Source: ZC4RG30 sp041168985 | GTDB lineage: Bacteria > Pseudomonadota > Gammaproteobacteria > Steroidobacterales > Steroidobacteraceae | Length of the DNA stretch: 16,611 bases | Assembly: GCA_041168985.1 (NCBI GenBank) | Contig: JBEEKA010000092.1 | Location: 1-16,611 of the forward strand | Reading direction: 5' to 3' | In this document: positions 14,354 through 16,611 of the stretch, piece after piece | Layout: every line of letters begins with the position of its first letter | Position numbering within the stretch: position 1 is the stretch's first letter | Made by a program: the position numbers and the translations under genes | Notes under the pieces: model-generated | Told to the model about the DNA's origin: nothing | Database searches by the model: none | The model's input: the letters and a program-made list of their open reading frames with translations, nothing else

Positions 14354-15952
14354 ATGATCGAACGCGATGTAATGGAATATGACGTGCTGATCGTCGGCGG
14401 CGGCCCGGCGGGCCTCGCGACGGCCATCCGCCTCAAGCAACTGAAGCCGGATCTCAATGTCTGCCTGCTCGAAAAGGGCGCTGCGATCGGAGCGCATGCG
14501 CTGTCGGGCGCCGTGCTCGAACCCGGCCCGCTGGATGAACTGCTGCCGGGCTGGCGCGACAGCAAGCCCGCCATCTGCGTGCCGGCGGTGCGCGATGAAT
14601 TCCGGCTGTTGACGAAAACCGGTCAGGTGAAGCTGCCCGTACCGCCGCAGCAACACAACCAGGGCAATTTCATCGTCTCGCTGGGCCTGCTCGCGCCGCT
14701 GCTCGCTGCCACCGCGGAATCGCTGGGGGTGGACGTCTTCGCAGGTTTCGCCGGCGCCGAAGTGCTGTACACGGACGACGGCGCCGTGAACGGCGTGCAG
14801 ATCGGCGACATGGGTATCGAGAAAGACGGCACGCCGGGCGCCGATTTCGCACCGGGCCCTGAAATCCGCGCCGGCATCACCATCCTTGCCGAGGGCTGCC
14901 GCGGAAGCCTCACGAAGACCGTCATCGCGGAGTTCGGTCTGGACCGCAACAGTTCGCCACAGACCTATGCCCTGGGGTTCAAGGAACTCTGGCAGTTGCC
15001 CAAGGGCCGCGCCGAGCCGGGACTTATCCAGCATTCCGTGGGCTGGCCGCTGGACAACGGCACCTACGGCGGCAGTTTCATCTACCACCTGGGCGACGAT
15101 CGCGTGTATGTCGGCTTCGTGTCCGGTCTCGACTACACCGACCCGCGCTTCAGCCCCTTCGAAGCCTTCCAGCAGTTCAAGCACCATCCGTCGAATCGCG
15201 CGCTACTGGACGGCGGGGAGATCATCGCAGCCGGAGCCCGCACGATCGCGGCCGGGGGCTGGCAGTCGCTGCCAACTCTCGACATGCCCGGCGCGATGCT
15301 CGTGGGCGATGCCGCAGGCACGCTCAACTTCCCGAAGATCAAGGGCATCCACCAGGCGATCCGCAGCGGCATGCTGGCCGCCGCGCACATCGCCGAGACC
15401 GGCGTCACGGCCGGGTTCGACGCGCGCTGGCGTGCTTCTCCCGGCGGCCAGGAACTGCGCAAGGTCCGCAACATCAAGCCCGGCTTCAAGGGCGGCCTGT
15501 GGGCCGGCATGGCCAACGGACTTTTCGAGACGCTCACGGGCGGACGCGCACCCTGGACGCTCGCCAACCGGAGCAACACCGACCTGAAGAAGCTGGACGA
15601 ATACACTTCGCCAGAACGGGGCTGGATCGCGCGCGACCTGCCACCCCGGGATCGCCTCGCGTCCGTGTTCTTCGCGTCCACGACGCACGATGAGCGCCAG
15701 CCCGCCCACCTGAAGGTTGCCGACACCCATCTCTGCGCGACGCGCTGCGCCACGGAGTTCGGCAACCCCTGCACGCGCTTCTGCCCTGCGGGCGTATATG
15801 AGATGGTCGACGATGGCGCCGGCGGAAAACGGTTGCAGATCAACGCGGCGAACTGCGTCCACTGCAAGGCCTGCGACATCAAGGACCCTTATGCGCAGAT
15901 CACCTGGACCACGCCGGAAGGCGGGTCCGGGCCGAACTACGCTGGACTCTGA
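14354..15952 (+). CDS. Electron transfer flavoprotein:ubiquinone oxidoreductase (ETF-QO)
   Basis: Passes electrons from reduced electron transfer flavoprotein, fed by acyl-CoA and amino acid dehydrogenases, to ubiquinone in the inner membrane. The protein is 532 residues with an N-terminal FAD-binding motif VGGGPAG (about 14-20), EKGAAIGAHALSGAV, and a second FAD segment MLVGDAAGTLNFPKIKGIHQAI. The C-terminal ferredoxin-like part has Cys477 (RFCPAGVYE) and Cys501, Cys504 and Cys507 (NCVHCKACDIKDP) for one [4Fe-4S] cluster. The ATG at 14354 gives MIERDVMEYDVLIVGGG, a standard family start. The ETF subunits themselves are not in the window. The stop overlaps the mgtE start by one base (TGATG). 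Confidence 0.96.
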   Translation: MIERDVMEYDVLIVGGGPAGLATAIRLKQLKPDLNVCLLEKGAAIGAHALSGAVLEPGPLDELLPGWRDSKPAICVPAVRDEFRLLTKTGQVKLPVPPQQHNQGNFIVSLGLLAPLLAATAESLGVDVFAGFAGAEVLYTDDGAVNGVQIGDMGIEKDGTPGADFAPGPEIRAGITILAEGCRGSLTKTVIAEFGLDRNSSPQTYALGFKELWQLPKGRAEPGLIQHSVGWPLDNGTYGGSFIYHLGDDRVYVGFVSGLDYTDPRFSPFEAFQQFKHHPSNRALLDGGEIIAAGARTIAAGGWQSLPTLDMPGAMLVGDAAGTLNFPKIKGIHQAIRSGMLAAAHIAETGVTAGFDARWRASPGGQELRKVRNIKPGFKGGLWAGMANGLFETLTGGRAPWTLANRSNTDLKKLDEYTSPERGWIARDLPPRDRLASVFFASTTHDERQPAHLKVADTHLCATRCATEFGNPCTRFCPAGVYEMVDDGAGGKRLQINAANCVHCKACDIKDPYAQITWTTPEGGSGPNYAGL

Positions 15953-16611
15953 TGCAACTCCGACCGGACCGACCCGGGCGCCTGACGGCCCTTCGCGAGG
16001 CCCTCGACGAAGGCGGCCTGCAGCGGGCGATGCGGATCATCCGCACGCTGCATCCCGCGGAGATCGCGCAGTTGCTCGAGTCGCTCCCGCCGTCACGGCG
16101 AGACGTGGTCTGGGAGCTGACGGATCCGGAACTCGACGGTGAAGTACTGGTGGAACTGGGCGAGGAAGTCCGCGACCGCCTCATCAGCGAGATGGACCCG
16201 GCTGAACTCGTGGAGGCCACCGAAGACCTCGAGGTCGACGACCTGGCCGAGCTGATCGAGAGCCTGCCCGAGACGGTGACGCAGCAGCTGTTGCGCAACA
16301 TGGACCAGCTGGACCGCGAACGCCTGAACCGCGTGCTGTCATGGCCAGAGGACACGGCCGGCAATCTCATGAACACCGACACGGTCAGCGTGCGCGCCGA
16401 TGTGTCACTCGAAGTCGTGCAACGTTACCTGCGGATGCGCGGCGAACTGCCCGACGGCACCGACCGTCTGTTCGTCGTCGACCGCAATGACCGTTTCCTG
16501 GGCACGATCTCGCTGCAGCGCCTGCTCACGGATGACCTCGATCGCCTCGTCGGACTGTCGCTGGACGCCGATGCACCCCGGATCGCGCCGGAAACGCCGG
16601 CCAGCGAGGTG
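15952..16611 (+). CDS. mgtE: Magnesium transporter MgtE (3' end beyond window)
   Basis: The first 220 residues of an MgtE-type magnesium channel. The visible part is the cytoplasmic sensor: an acidic, superhelical N-domain (about residues 10-130, with LHPAEIAQLLESLPP, MDPAELVEATEDLEVDDLAELIESLP), then the start of the CBS pair with SWPEDTAGNLMNTDTVSV (about 129-146) and LFVVDRNDRFLGTISLQRLL. The five-helix membrane pore lies beyond the edge. In known MgtE proteins magnesium binding between the N-domain and CBS domains closes the pore. The ATG at 15952 shares its A with the ETF-QO stop codon (TGATG), so translation is probably coupled. Confidence 0.93.
   Translation, partial: MQLRPDRPGRLTALREALDEGGLQRAMRIIRTLHPAEIAQLLESLPPSRRDVVWELTDPELDGEVLVELGEEVRDRLISEMDPAELVEATEDLEVDDLAELIESLPETVTQQLLRNMDQLDRERLNRVLSWPEDTAGNLMNTDTVSVRADVSLEVVQRYLRMRGELPDGTDRLFVVDRNDRFLGTISLQRLLTDDLDRLVGLSLDADAPRIAPETPASEV

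Overview
This is a GC-rich (about two thirds G+C by eye), densely packed proteobacterial chromosome segment made almost entirely of housekeeping genes. Queuosine genes next to yajC-secD-secF, a xerD-dsbC pair, a DsbC-type periplasmic isomerase and a ubiquinone-linked ETF dehydrogenase point to a Gram-negative, respiring member of the Gamma- or Betaproteobacteria. The xerD-dsbC pair is also found in Escherichia coli and favours a gammaproteobacterial type of layout, but the sequence does not settle the class. I see no insertion sequence, prophage, CRISPR array or other obviously acquired block.

Region 1 (1-7934, all minus strand, read right to left): a secreted PDZ-only protein, queA, tgt, yajC, secD, secF, a TerC-family membrane protein and an APC-type amino acid permease that runs off the left edge. 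Gaps from queA to the permease range from 61 bp to overlaps. The pair queA/tgt makes queuosine in tRNA, and yajC/secD/secF form the accessory part of the Sec translocon. The terC start overlaps the secF stop (ATGA), so a putative metal transporter is coupled to a Sec subunit. The PDZ gene may be a separate unit.

Region 2 (8034-10711): a tRNA-Leu(CAA) on the plus strand, convergent with a soluble GAF-like/degenerate-GGDEF/EAL protein that is probably a c-di-GMP phosphodiesterase. Next comes a roughly 200 bp non-coding stretch with strong hairpins, then a small orphan zinc-ribbon protein.

Region 3 (10753-11711, plus): a zinc-ribbon NUDIX hydrolase whose GTG start overlaps a short upstream ORF, followed by a seven-iron ferredoxin (fdxA). 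This unit converges on dsbC.

Region 4 (11731-13419, minus): xerD followed by dsbC, 15 bp apart, probably one operon.

Region 5 (13545-16611, plus): a PlsC-type acyltransferase, ETF:ubiquinone oxidoreductase, and mgtE overlapping it by one base and cut by the right edge.

No clearly new multi-gene system is visible. The items most worth following up are the secF-terC coupling, the short ORF leading into the NUDIX gene, the secreted His/Met/Pro-rich PDZ protein, the orphan zinc-ribbon protein, and the hairpin pair at 10392-10441. tgt, queA, xerD, the NUDIX gene and the acyltransferase all start with GTG on my start choices, so default ATG starts would misplace several of them. There is no gene-free stretch longer than 300 bases.
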